A stretch of 64,000 nucleotides of DNA, taken from NCBI GenBank assembly GCA_014706385.1, contig JACGZH010000008.1, positions 930,001 to 994,000 on the forward strand, given 5' to 3'. Shown one piece after another: positions 54,297-64,000 of this stretch. A program made the translations under genes and the position numbers. This DNA comes from Phaffia rhodozyma. Taxonomy: Eukaryota; Basidiomycota; Tremellomycetes; Cystofilobasidiales; Mrakiaceae. The notes under the pieces are model-generated. The model was not told the origin of the DNA and did not search any database. It was given only the letters and a program-made list of their open reading frames with translations. Position 1 is the first letter of the stretch, and each line of letters opens with the position of its first letter.

Positions 54297-57200
54297 TGTT
54301 CTTCTTTCCCTTACCCCATGTGCGCCGAATTTTCCTCGCAGGTCTATCTTCATCATCTGTTTCAACTGTCATTCTTCAACCCGACCCGATGCGCCTCCGT
54401 CGCCCGGAACACGTTGGACCTGCTGATGATCCACAAGCGGTTTTCCAAAACCTTGGTGACCATCCTGAGTGAGGAAGGTCTGTGGATCGGAAAGGACGGT
54501 CTGGTCGGCGATGTAGACGCACCAGGAATGGATCTCGATCGGACGACCAGAAGGGTCGCCATGGCTTTTATTCAAGAGGTGCGGGTTCAATACTCCTTTT
54601 TTTCTTCCCTTCCCCCCCCCCCCCCCTTCTCTTTTTGTTTAAATCCTTCTGACGTAAAGAACGTTTCCCCCTCTCTCCTTCCCCCCCCCCTCTTCTCTCT
54701 CGGCGTATCTCTTTCGACTTAACCTTTCCAACAAAGGCCGAGCACTTTACGACCTACGAAGACTTCTGCACAGGCCACGAGACCGCCTTAGCCATCATCC
54801 GTCTGTTTGAGAACCGACCGGAATGGGCAGAATACGAAAGACGTTGTACGGACATCGCCCACAGACGACCTCGGCCCGACCTCGGTTCCATCCTGTTAGC
54901 CTCCTACCCGTCTCCATCCGAAGGCCCGGTCGGGTCGAGACCGGATCGACCGCCGATGAACCCTTCGTTCTCTTCCTCAAACTCCACCACCGGTACGCTC
55001 ACCCCATCGAGCGCCCCCGTCTCGCCAGGCCTCTTCCCTCCCCCGGCGATCAACCTCGACAGACCGTACTCGAAACTGATGCTCAGAGATCTCCTCATCA
55101 AACCCATCCAACGGATCTGTCGGTACTCCCTCCTCCTAGCCGGCCTCCGAATCAAGCGCGGCGCGCTCGAAGGCGATCAGAGTGATGTCGCCGGCGCCCA
55201 GACAGACACCGGGATCTCGGCGGATGGGATCCATTTCGGTGGAGACGTACTCGACAGAGCGGTCGACGTGATGAAAATCGCCGCAGGTGGGGTTGATGAA
55301 GCGACGAGGAAGAAAGTCGCGATGGAACGGACGAGGATGATTAAAAACAGGATAGAACCTCATATCGTTCGTACAGTGTTTCCTCTTCTTTCCTTCCTCT
55401 GTCTCTCTCTCTTTCTCTCTCCTTGTCTACATCACCTCATGCTTGGTCTCCATGCCAATCTTCGTCACTCACTCTCCTTCTCTCCTCCCCATCAGCATCT
55501 GACAAGGACGATCATCGAGGCTCTAGGCGACTGTCTCTTCGTTGGTTCCCTCGAAATGATCTACCAGCCGTTACCCATAATGGTCTCGAACCGTCAGACC
55601 CCCTCGCCCCTCAAGGTCAGATATCTGGCCGCCTTCCTCTACGCCGGTTATCTCATCCTTGCCAAAGTCAGGAAAGGAAGGGACTATCAGGCGTTCCATT
55701 ACATGCCATTAAGAGGCTTGAGAATCGTCGAGGAGGATATTCCTGGTACTTGTTAGTGTTTTTTTTTTCTTTCTTGTTGCGCCTGTTCCGTCTTCCCTTT
55801 TTTTTTTCTTCCTTTTTTTTTCCCCTTCCTTCGTTCCGCTCATCTCGATGTCACATTCTCCCCGGACAACAGTCTTCTTGCCGTACTCGTTTCGGTTGAT
55901 CGGCGAAGGATTTTACTTTGAGCTGGCCGCCGGACATTCCAAAGAACGGACGCTCTGGCTCGACAAGATCCGGTTCGCACATGCACTCGGACCACCGAAC
56001 GCCACCCAATTACCATGCTCCATTCCCGAAATGCTGTTTTCTTCCAGACTCCCCCTCCGGAGGGCTTCCCAAGGCGCCGGCCTGTCCTCTCTCGACCGCG
56101 CCTTTATCAGCACGCTCGGTCTGGGTGGGATCAACTCGAAACGGCTCTCGCTCAACATTACAGAAGGCTTCGACCTCGCGACGTCGATCGAATCCGACGT
56201 GTTTGACGAGTCTGCCTCGAACTCTGTCTCGGCTTCACCGGCGACGACGACGGTGCCCCTCCCGGCGTCCCCCCAGGTGTCCACCACGCCTTCGTCCTCG
56301 TCGTCTTCCTCACCGAAAGCGCTCATCTCCAGAGCGCTCACCTCGTCCTCCCTCTCCTTGGCCGGTCACTCGGCCTTCCAACACGGCCCGCAGACGAATC
56401 AGCCGGTCTATCTCTCCCACCATCACCACCACCTACAGCAACTTTCGTTCGTCCAAGCCCAATCGTTACTCCGCCGGAACGCTTCCTATAGAGCAGGGGT
56501 CGACAAAGCGTTGGGCGACGTGTTTTCGGATAGCTGTGCTGCCGCTCGTCAACTCGCCCAGCTGGATGGTTACGTGCTCTTCCCTGGGACGAACCCACCT
56601 ACGAACGTCCGCTCTCGCGGTGCAGCCGCCGGCGGTAGTGACATCGGTGGTAGCGGTGGTGGCAATGGTGGTGGGGTTGGTTCCGCCGGTGCCGGTGCCG
56701 GCGATGGAACCTTTGGTGGCATCTCTGGCATCGGTCCGAACGGATCGTCGTCCGGTGGTCAGGAAAAAGAACGGTCGAGCTCGATAGGGTCGAACGTGAG
56801 AAGAAAGATGAGGGACGGAAGCTCGATGAGAAGGCGGAGTACGTATGTGGAGACCCAGTCGTCCGTTCTGAACCATTCCTTCGGGAACACTACCTTTCTC
56901 GATCCACTCAATCCTTTCGGACCGGTAGGTTTACCCCCCACCACCGTTATCACCAACAACACCAACGGTATCACGGCCAGCACCTCGATGAACCCGTCCG
57001 TCATCGGCCAAACCGGCTCGTCAACTTTCAGAACGTCCGGCAGCACAGCGGCCTCGATCTTGCACAGAGCAAAGTCAGACATCGCGCTCAACAAACCAAA
57101 GTTTCTCAGACGGTCGACCGTGTTTGAGGTCGAGGAGGGCTCGACCGAAGGCGTTCTCCCCAACGTGCCCCCCGTGCCGGCGATCGAACCTCTGTCTGCC

Positions 57201-58322
57201 GGCGGTAGATCGAGAGGCAGGACGAGGACGACCGGGTCGATATCCAGGTCGGGCTCCGTCAATAAACCAGAGTTCGACGGGGTGGCCTCCACGTCCACGT
57301 CCACAACCACCTCCACGCCTGTGCCTTCTGTGCCCCCCAGTCGTCAAAACTCGACCGGGAATGAGGCTCTGTCCTCTCCCGCTCCCTCCCAAACGTCCGG
57401 GACGAATACCGGCTCGTCTTTCAAACACATGAGGTCCACCCTCAAGCGGAGTTCTTCAATCTTCGAAGGCTGGTACTCGAACGCCGGGTTCAACTCGGAT
57501 GCCATCCCTCCCGGGCCTAGTTCGAGTTCACATCCCACAGGCACCGCCCACAAAGGCTCGCCCCAGGATGGTTCTTTAATCTCTTCGCTCTCGACCTTGA
57601 CTCTTAATTCGCCCTCGAGTCCTAGTAAGTCCGCCGGTGGCTTTTCCGTCAAGGACAGGGACAGGGACAAGGACAAGGACAAGGACAAGGACAAGGACAA
57701 GGACAAGGACAAGGACAAGGACAAGGACAAGGACAAGGAAAGAGAACGCGAGGGTAAAGATAGCTTCCTTCGACGATCGCTCTCTACGATCTCTGGCAAG
57801 AGACGATCGAAGAGCTATACCAGCGTGGCCTCACTCTCGCCCTCTAGTCTTGCGCCTTTCAGTGTATCTACTAGTCCGCCAAAAGTCGAACCGATCCCGA
57901 TCCCGACCCCGACCCCGGCGCCGGACCCGACTACGAATTCCATGCTCGGCGTGAACGGAAACGCCCCCGGGGATGGGACGTTACTCTCTCTGACACCGGT
58001 GTCGCCTTTTCAGATCGAGATCCCTGCAGAATTCGGTGGGCCCGGTCGACAGAGCTCGCCTGAAGACTCGACGATCACGCTGCCGATGATGGCCTCGGCC
58101 TCGGCCGACCAGACCGTCACTCGACCGGCCCATTCCAGGACATCCTCTTCCGGTCTGTCCTCTGGGAGAAACTCGATCGTCTCCGTCGGCTCCGGCAGAG
58201 GTTCCCTCTCGGGCGCGAGTAGCGACGAGGGAGCCGATGCGTTGGTCATCCCGACCAGACGACGGCTCAACGGCGTTAGGTTCTTCCCAAAGTCGTTGCA
58301 GATCACGCCGATGCCTCCTTGA
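52200..58322 (+). CDS. Rho-type guanine nucleotide exchange factor (DH-PH), large disordered flanks
   Basis: It activates Rho/Cdc42-type GTPases. The start [19 protein letters not shown] (52200) opens a Ser/Pro-rich N-terminus of about 600 residues over two exons, with a poly-Thr stretch. The DH domain starts [20 protein letters not shown] (about 54150). It continues in [18 protein letters not shown] and [20 protein letters not shown], has a Ser/Pro insertion, and ends with the conserved helix [19 protein letters not shown] (about 55090). A PH-like region follows: [57 protein letters not shown] and [19 protein letters not shown] long Ser-rich tail includes a Lys-Asp repeat. Introns are at about 53339-53520, 54228-54341, 54579-54736, 55368-55495 and 55752-55872. 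The first ATG is not certain. I could not assign it to a named yeast GEF. Confidence 0.85.
54261..54295. repeat. T35 homopolymer in a GEF intron
   Basis: An uninterrupted run of 35 T in the second GEF intron. Length is as given in the sequence and may be affected by sequencing. Confidence 0.9.
57651..57738 (+). repeat. 6-bp in-frame repeat coding Lys-Asp dipeptides
   Basis: AAGGAC units (first ones AGGGAC) code a Lys/Arg-Asp chain of about 29 residues in the C-terminal tail of the Rho-GEF. The length is a multiple of three bases, so copy-number change keeps the frame. Confidence 0.95.
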
Positions 58323-58370
58323 TCGGTCTTGCTTTCTGTTTGTTTCTTTTGTTTGTTTCCGTCTGTTTCT

Positions 58371-58400
<30 letters not shown>
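58371..58400. repeat. (GTTTTC)5 repeat
   Basis: Five perfect 6-base units just after the Rho-GEF stop codon. Confidence 0.93.
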
Positions 58401-58402
<2 letters not shown>

Positions 58403-58783
58403 CTTTTATTTTTTATTTTACTTTATTTTTTTTGAATCATCCCTTTCCCTTCTTTTCCGCTCGTTTTCTTTCTCTCTTTTCGTCTCGTTCTGATAGATAG
58501 TATAATCTGCTCGACACTGTATCCCGTCCCCCTTTTTTTGTTTCTTTTCAGTTTCTTCTCTTTCTTTCCTACTCCCTCGCTTTTCTTCTTCCTTGGAAAT
58601 CCTGTCTGATACGCTCTTAAACTGTCTCTTGAATTGTAGCCACTCTTCCTCTCTTTTTCTTCAACTGGATCAACCATATATGCTTACCCTGCCTAATCTT
58701 ATCCTTTCTGCCTTTTTCTCTCCTTGTCCTCTTATTCCTGTCACTAAATCTGCTCAGCACGCGAATTCTCTTCGTCTCTTCTC

Positions 58784-58790
<7 letters not shown>

Positions 58791-58821
<31 letters not shown>
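58791..58821. repeat. T31 homopolymer
   Basis: An uninterrupted 31-base T run in the intergenic region. Confidence 0.9.
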
Positions 58822-58822
<1 letters not shown>

Positions 58823-59154
58823 TTTGTTTTCTTCCTTCTCTTTCGTTTTCTACCTGCGTTCATCCTCTGGTCAAATCAAAAAAAAGATCACACTCACCTA
58901 TACACTCACACATGCACACACCCTCATACACCTATACATTCATACAACTATATACATTCATACGTTCTCATGACCTCTACCTACGCATGTATTGTTTCTT
59001 TCTTTCTTTCTTTCTTTCTGGCCGTTTCCTTTCCTTTCCTTCTGTTTTATTCTATTCTATCCCTTTACAACTTGATTCGATATGTGTTCTAGCAGCTCTC
59101 TTCTTTATACGAGGGTATACAACCGGTGCTGAAGAAAAGAAAAGAACGAGAACG

Positions 59155-59214
59155 AGAAAGAGAAAGAGAAAGAGAAAGAGAAAGAGAAAGAGAAAGAGAA
59201 AGAGAAAGAGAAAG
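59155..59214. repeat. (AGAAAG)10 repeat
   Basis: Ten contiguous 6-base purine units. Length is a multiple of three, which is why both strands stay open here; not a gene. Confidence 0.95.
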
Positions 59215-59554
59215 AGCGGGAAGACGGGAAACGACGAACGCAACAGAACGAGGAAAGGAAAAGAAGTAAGAATAAAGAGGATGAGTTGAGAAGTCCAAGA
59301 GGAAAAAAAAAGAAGTCGTTGATGGTGATCTCATCGGTTTCCCCCTCTCTCCTTTTTTTTTTCCTATTCCTTCTCCTTTTTACATTTTACGTTGATTCCT
59401 TCGACTTTTCCCTTGGATTCTTCACTTGACATCTCTTTACACGTTCAAGACACCTACTCCGACGTGAAACTCTCGACACCTGGAACGTCCAGACCGAGAC
59501 TAACCAGAAGAAACTAGCGAGACCAAAACAAACGGAGATAAAAACAGATTAGAC

Positions 59555-61752
59555 ATGACGAAATCAAAATCAACCCCGGTCACCGTCCTCACCGGATTTC
59601 TAGGCGCAGGCAAGACGACGATGATCCTCTCGATCTTGAAGCAGCTCAAGCCGGATTACAAGGTGTGCTTGTTGAAGAACGAGTTTGGCGATGTCGAGGG
59701 TTCGTCTCTGTCTTTTTTTTTCTTTTTGTTTGTCTTTCTTGAGCTTTTGATGTATTGTAGAAAGCCCCTGGCTGATCAGGTTTCCCGGTATTTCGTTTCG
59801 TTGGGGGATACTTTACCCGCCGCCGACGCCGACGACGACACATCACAATCAGTCGACTCACTCTTGACGGATTCTCCTTCAATTTCCGGGGTCGAAGAGG
59901 TTCGTCCGACCGTTTCGCCGCTTGTTCCGCCCAACTGCCTCTCGCCGTCCTTCGTCGGCTTGGGATGAATGAATCGAGAGTCGCCAAAATGCTCATCATG
60001 GGTTCTGCTATCCACACAACCCCCTCTCTCCCCCCCTTTTAATCTCCTTTTCATTTGTTGGACGGATCGACTCGAACGGACAAAAGATCCTGAACGGGTG
60101 CTTGTGCTGTGTCATGGTCGGTCAGATGAAGAATGCTCTGCTCGAGATCAAAGAGAAATTCAACCCTGTTCGTCTTCTCGTCTCTTTACTAAACTCTCCC
60201 TGTTATTTTCTCCAAAGAAGAAAAGACCAGCGTTCATCTTGAGCTGACCGTCTCTTTCGTTTCGCGTCGATGCGGCTCTCTCGGAATCCGTATATATACA
60301 TATATACATATCAAAACAAAAAGGACCGGATCATCGTGGAGAGCTCGGGTTCTGCGTTCCCTGCTACGTTGGCGTGGCAGATTCGGGAGTTAGAAAGAGA
60401 GACTGCCGGTGGCTTAACGCTCGATGCTGTTCTCACCGTGATCGATTGCAGTCAGTCTCGTTCTTTTCTTCTCTTACTTTTTTCCCTCTCATGTTGTTTC
60501 GTCGAGTCTGTTGGTTTGCGCTTTGAGAAACCAGCTTTGTTGACGAGATATCGAGATTTGTTTCGCGGTTGATCGTTTGGGAATTTTTTTATTTATTTCA
60601 TCCTCAAAGTCAACTTCACGGGCTACGAGGATACGTCGCCTACGGCCAAAATGCAAGGTCCGTCTGTCCATCTGGGGTTGACCCTCTGTATTCTCTCGCG
60701 CGCACAAATCTGACGGTCTCTTTTGTTTGCTTCCTTTCCTTGCTTGCTTGCTTGCTTGCTTCCTTCCTTGCTTCCTTCCTTCCTTCCTTTCGAACCGTCA
60801 AAAAGCGAAATACACGGACATCATCATTCTTAACAAGTGGGATCTTGTCAACGATAGGCAGCTCGACAATGTTCTGGATCATCTTTATACCCTCGTACGT
60901 TTGTCCTGTTTCATTCGTGTCGAACCCGACTAGGAACTCTTTCTTTATTTCTCACCTAATTCTTTTTTTTGTGAAACCCCCCCGACAACTCCCCTTTCGG
61001 CGCGGCATCCATCATCAAAACAGAACGACGAGACGCCTAAACTTCGACACTCTGAAGCCGACCCACTTACACCTTCCGTCCTGTTTGGACTAGACTCAAA
61101 ACTGTTCCTCGAACGAGAGACCGAAGAAGCCGAATTCAAAGCTGCCGGCTGGCAAGAAGGAAACAGCAGCCATAACGCCGAGGTCGAGACGTTTGGAGTT
61201 TTCAGAGGAGGTGATCGATCGGCTTGGCCTAAGCCCAAGTCGACGACTGGAAAAGCGCACGTTCATTCGGCAGATTCAGGGTGTTGTGTCAAGAGCGAGT
61301 CGTCAGAGGTAAACCAACCTGAGGGGGAAGAAGAAGAAGAAGAAGATAAAGCTGATTTGATCGATTGGGCAACCGTCAAGGCTTTCTTGGATACCCTGCC
61401 ATCATCGATCTACAGAGTCAAAGGTCTACTGAACGTGGTGGCTCCCACTGCCGAAGGGGCTTCCTCGGCTAACATCACTCCGTTCTCCGCCCAGCCGTTA
61501 CCGCCATCAACCGAATCCTCACCGGCAGATCCCACAGAGACCACCGCACAACGACAACCAACGACGACAACGGGGCGAGGGATTTACATCCTGAACTGGG
61601 CTTTCGGCCGTTACACCCTCACGGCCCTTCCTGCGGCTTCCAAGGGCACATACAAAGGCGTCCAAGCCAGATTGACGTTGATGGGTGAGCGAGGGGAGGT
61701 GAGAAAGTGGGCGAGCCGGATGGGAGAGGTTGTCCATGGGGTCTTCCTCTAG
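59555..61752 (+). CDS. CobW/COG0523 GTPase, Zng1-like zinc chaperone
   Basis: Zng1-type GTPases transfer zinc to methionine aminopeptidase. The start is MTKSKSTPVTVLTGFLGAGK (59555), with Walker A GFLGAGKTT and NEFGDVE (Switch region). The exons are VDSLLTDSPSISGVEE, then ILNGCLCCVMVGQMKNALLE carrying the metal-binding CLCC motif, then DRIIVESSGSAFPATLAW, VNFTGYEDTSPTAKMQ, and AKYTDIIILNKWDLVNDRQL with the NKWD guanine motif. The C-terminal CobW domain reads SSIYRVKGLLNVV, GRGIYILNWAFGRYTL and EVRKWASRMGEVVHGVFL. An acidic stretch (EGEEEEEEDKADL) and a CC-containing linker precede it. Several donors are GTTCGT or GTCCGT instead of GTAAGT. All GTPase and metal motifs are present. Confidence 0.92.
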
Positions 61753-62161
61753 ATGTGTTTCAAGGCTTGACGTTTTATTTTTATACTGTGTTTCTTTTGT
61801 TTCAATTTGTCTTCGTTAGATAGATAATATAGATTTTCTTTTGTCCACGAGGGGGTCGGTTATTGATAGATGTGTTGTTATTGTGTATGTATTAAGCTGG
61901 GTTTGTGGAGAAACTACCAGGTGATCGAGGAGACGACGGCGAGGCAAGGCAAGGCAAGAAGGAACACAGTCTAGAGCTCGGTCCAAGAAGCTTGAGGGTC
62001 ATCCGGATTTTTTTCATTCGTCTTGTGCTGAGAGACGAAGGAGAGTGAAGACGCGGTTGGCAGTTCCAGTCCTGCCAAGACAGACGCTAGTTGTCTTGAT
62101 GTCCGAAGGAGAAACCATGGATGAGAACAAGCGAAAGACAGATAGGAAACCCCACGAAGGC
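61753..62161. other. Intergenic, convergent 3' ends of ZNG1-like and MED9-like genes
   Basis: About 410 bases. A GGCAA repeat lies at 61942-61958. A second exon of the MED9-like gene (ending near 61973) is possible if GTGAGC at 62167 is a donor. Otherwise no coding content was seen. Confidence 0.45.
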
Positions 62162-62431
62162 TCACCTCTGTTCTCCCGCTCTGGTCTCTAGCATCTTGAT
62201 GATCTCCTCGACCTGATCCTCTCCTACGTCTCCTCCCGGCAGCGTTCTCGCGTACTCAAGAGCATGATCCAGCTGAGATTTTATCGAGCCAACGATACTC
62301 GCGATTTCTACATTCCTTGCGTCCGACCGGGACGCGTCGGCTGGATCTTTATACTGGGAGGCTGAGATCAGGTCGAGCAGCCTAGAAATAGATGGAAGGA
62401 TTGAGCGAGGGGATTCCAATTGAGAAGACAT
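62162..62431 (-). CDS. Small protein resembling Mediator subunit 9
   Basis: A protein of 89 residues starting MSSQLESPRSILPSISRLLD (62431) and ending EIIKMLETRAGEQR. The pattern of an N-terminal hydrophobic helix followed by IVGSIKSQLDHALEYARTL, then PGGDVGEDQVEEIIKML, resembles the Med9 core, where a Leu-Pro-Gly turn links two helices. Med9 is a middle-module subunit of Mediator. Intron use at GTGAGC over the stop is possible and would lengthen the tail. The protein is small and the match is by eye, so another short coiled-coil protein is possible. Confidence 0.5.
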   Translation of the reverse strand: MSSQLESPRSILPSISRLLDLISASQYKDPADASRSDARNVEIASIVGSIKSQLDHALEYARTLPGGDVGEDQVEEIIKMLETRAGEQR

Positions 62432-63069
62432 TATGAATATCCGGCTGTTCGTGCTTCAAGAGGATGGACGGATGAATGTGTATGTGCAGTCAGATGGGTG
62501 TATGCGGTCAAAAGAGAAAAAGATGAGAATAATATGAAATGTCCCTAATAGAAGACTACAAACGTCCTCTAATACGAGACGCTGCGAGCAAAACACTACA
62601 AAACGTCTGTAATGCAAGACTACAACTCTCATCTAGTCTTCTCGTACTTTCTCTCGACCGGCTTTGTTCCATCTCTGTTTAGCGTTCATTCTATTTCTCT
62701 CTTTACCACCACTCACACCATACCAGCACCCACACTCGGCTGGCTGGCTTTCCTTTCTTGGATTGCTTTCCGTTCTTGTTCTTTTCATTTTCCCATCATT
62801 GTTCCCTTCTCTCTGTGGATCTCTTTTCTCTTTTGCTCTCTCGCGGCCTTTCTTTTCTCTTTTTGCTTCTCGACAGATCCAGACACGTCCAACGCTTGCC
62901 CTGACAAACCATAAAATCAGGCTTTACCTCTCTTCGATTCGTCCCTTCTGGTTTCTTTATTCGGCCATCCCTCTCTCACTTCATACCCCGGGCTTGATAG
63001 GTCCAACTGTATCACTTCTTTCATCCATTCTTTGTCTAGATCTCTCTTTAAAATAGCAATCGTCGCGTC
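62432..63069. promoter_or_regulatory. Divergent promoter MED9-like / TAF2 with degenerate repeats
   Basis: About 640 bases. Three degenerate copies of a roughly 24-28-base unit with the core CTACAAACGTCC...TAATA...GAGAC lie between 62537 and 62630. The rest (62630-63050) is CT-rich and probably the TAF2 leader, possibly with an intron (AG before ATCCAGACACG). Confidence 0.5.
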
Positions 63070-64000
63070 ATGGTCGCCTCATCCCATCCGACCCAGGCGA
63101 CCACGTTACCGGATCCTATCGTCAATCCACACAGAGGGTTCAACTTGTCCCATCAAAAAGTCTCGGTCGATGTCTCTCTTGCTCTTGGTGTCCTCTCCGG
63201 TATCACTGAGCTGACCATCGTGCCCACGTCGGGTGACCTCCGAACGTTGTTCCTGAACTTCCGTCAAGGTCGCGTCAAACAAGTCTCAGTCTACTCGTCC
63301 GTCAGACCACCGGATGACCCTCTCGACTTTTCGTCACCAACCACTGCTGCCGCTGCCACCGTCGCAGAGTTTACCCACAACGATCCTCTCGCCTCTCTTT
63401 CACTCTCCAAGCCCACAGACATCCACACCTTTCCAGAGGCGAAGCGAAAGGCCTTTGCTGCCTTCGCCGAAGGTGAGCAGGGTGAGCTCGCGATCAGGCT
63501 TAAACCGAGTTTGCTCGAACGACACCGAAGGGATCCTAGTCTGATGACCGAGGATGAAAAAAGGGCGGACGCAAGACGGGAACTTGAGAATCTGTCGGAG
63601 AAGAACGGCATCCTCATCATTCAGCCTGCTGGGACTAAGGTGGAGACCATAACGCTCCTTGACTTCGTTCCTTTGATCGTCAGAATCGAGTGGGAAGTCG
63701 CGTGTGGAGGTGAAGGTCTTGCCTGGTTTGGTCGAGGAGGTGATAACGATTGGGTGAGCTCATCTTATATATATATATATATATGTATTTGGGAGGAGTT
63801 CGGTCACTTTGACAATCGGGCACCAGGTCTGACTCTTTTTTCTTTCTTCGGTTGGGATGCTTCCAGCACGTACCGCATATATACACCACGCCAACCACAC
63901 CTGATGCTGCTCGTTGCTGGCTGCCGTGTGTAGATAATATGTGGGAACGATGTACGTGGGAACTCGACTTCATCGTGCCTCGAAGATGGGTAGATGATCC
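63070..64000 (+). CDS. TAF2: TFIID subunit TAF2, N-terminal part (3' end outside window)
   Basis: TAF2 is the large aminopeptidase-fold subunit of TFIID that contacts promoter initiator DNA. The start is MVASSHPTQATTLPDPIVNP (63070). The core begins GFNLSHQKVSVDVSLALGV and ELTIVPTSGDLRTLFLNFRQ, typical of TAF2. A linker of Ser/Ala follows, then KVETITLLDFVPLIVRIEW and GEGLAWFG. An intron at about 63755-63867 containing (AT)n joins to HVPHIYTTPTTPDAARCW and LPCVDNMWERCTWELDF, the conserved segment before the domain 1/2 border. The remainder is beyond the window. Confidence 0.9.

Larger units (their letters stand above)
58323..59554. other. Intergenic Rho-GEF to ZNG1-like gene
   Basis: About 1.2 kb of T/C-rich sequence between tandem genes. 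It holds (GTTTTC)5 at 58371-58400, T31 at 58791-58821, (TTTC)5 at 58998-59020 and (AGAAAG)10 at 59155-59214. The CT-rich end (59340-59450) probably is the promoter and leader of the ZNG1-like gene. No gene was recognised. Confidence 0.55.

Noticed and set aside
56759..57316. Minus-strand open frame of 185 residues in the Rho-GEF tail
   Set aside because: GC-rich antisense shadow of the GEF coding exon; no independent evidence.
59155..59290. Lys/Arg-rich open frame
   Set aside because: Produced by the (AGAAAG)10 repeat; no protein character beyond the repeat.

Overview
This window is nuclear DNA from a fungus, most likely a basidiomycete yeast of the Tremellomycetes type. The evidence is dense protein-coding sequence, many short introns per gene (mostly 50-110 nt, GT...AG, with CTAAC/CTGAC-like branch points), and readable orthologues of POL2, DNA2, MKT1, POL3, VTI1, GAR1, HOG1 and CDC9. 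The exact genus cannot be fixed from the sequence alone. No tRNA, rRNA, transposon, CRISPR array or viral sequence was recognised. Gene ends were placed by joining exons by eye; internal splice sites are mostly secure where a conserved protein guides them, while a few 5' ends are uncertain and are marked.

Layout. 0-18 kb is a DNA-replication block: the C-terminal part of DNA polymerase epsilon (POL2, +), the Dna2 nuclease-helicase (-), the XPG-like post-transcriptional regulator Mkt1 (-), and the whole DNA polymerase delta catalytic subunit (POL3, +). MKT1 and POL3 share a divergent promoter. 18-27 kb holds small housekeeping genes: v-SNARE VTI1 (-), snoRNP protein GAR1 (-), mitochondrial ribosomal protein uL15m (+), the Rpl4 chaperone ACL4 (+) and the Rab-binding DSS4 (-). 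27-41 kb holds a PH-SMP lipid-transfer protein of the Nvj2/TEX2 type (+), an AKR7-type aldo-keto reductase (-), an acyl-protein thioesterase (+), a class I sirtuin (-) and a WD40-PFU protein of the Doa1/PLAA family (-).

From about 41 kb the character changes. GC-rich codon use increases, introns become pyrimidine-rich and some are longer, many 5' splice sites are non-standard (GTTCGT and similar), and microsatellites and minisatellites appear in nearly every intergenic space and several introns. This half carries the HOG1 stress MAP kinase (+), DNA ligase I CDC9 (-), a large Rho-type GEF (+), a CobW/Zng1 zinc chaperone GTPase (+), a small Mediator subunit 9 candidate (-) and the start of TAF2 (+), which runs off the right edge.

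The most interesting point is the concentration of lagging-strand and replication enzymes (Pol epsilon, Dna2, Pol delta, DNA ligase I, plus an apparently nuclease-dead FEN1/XPG relative) within about 50 kb, with MluI cell-cycle boxes (ACGCGT) upstream of DNA2 and POL3. Other points worth following are the missing PUL domain of the Doa1-like gene, which runs directly into a sirtuin gene that lacks an obvious start codon; an acidic insertion inside the DNA ligase adenylation domain; HOG1 glycine-loop microexons; a palindromic bZIP/E-box cluster between DSS4 and the NVJ2-like gene; and a 16-copy 7-bp minisatellite upstream of the Rho-GEF gene.
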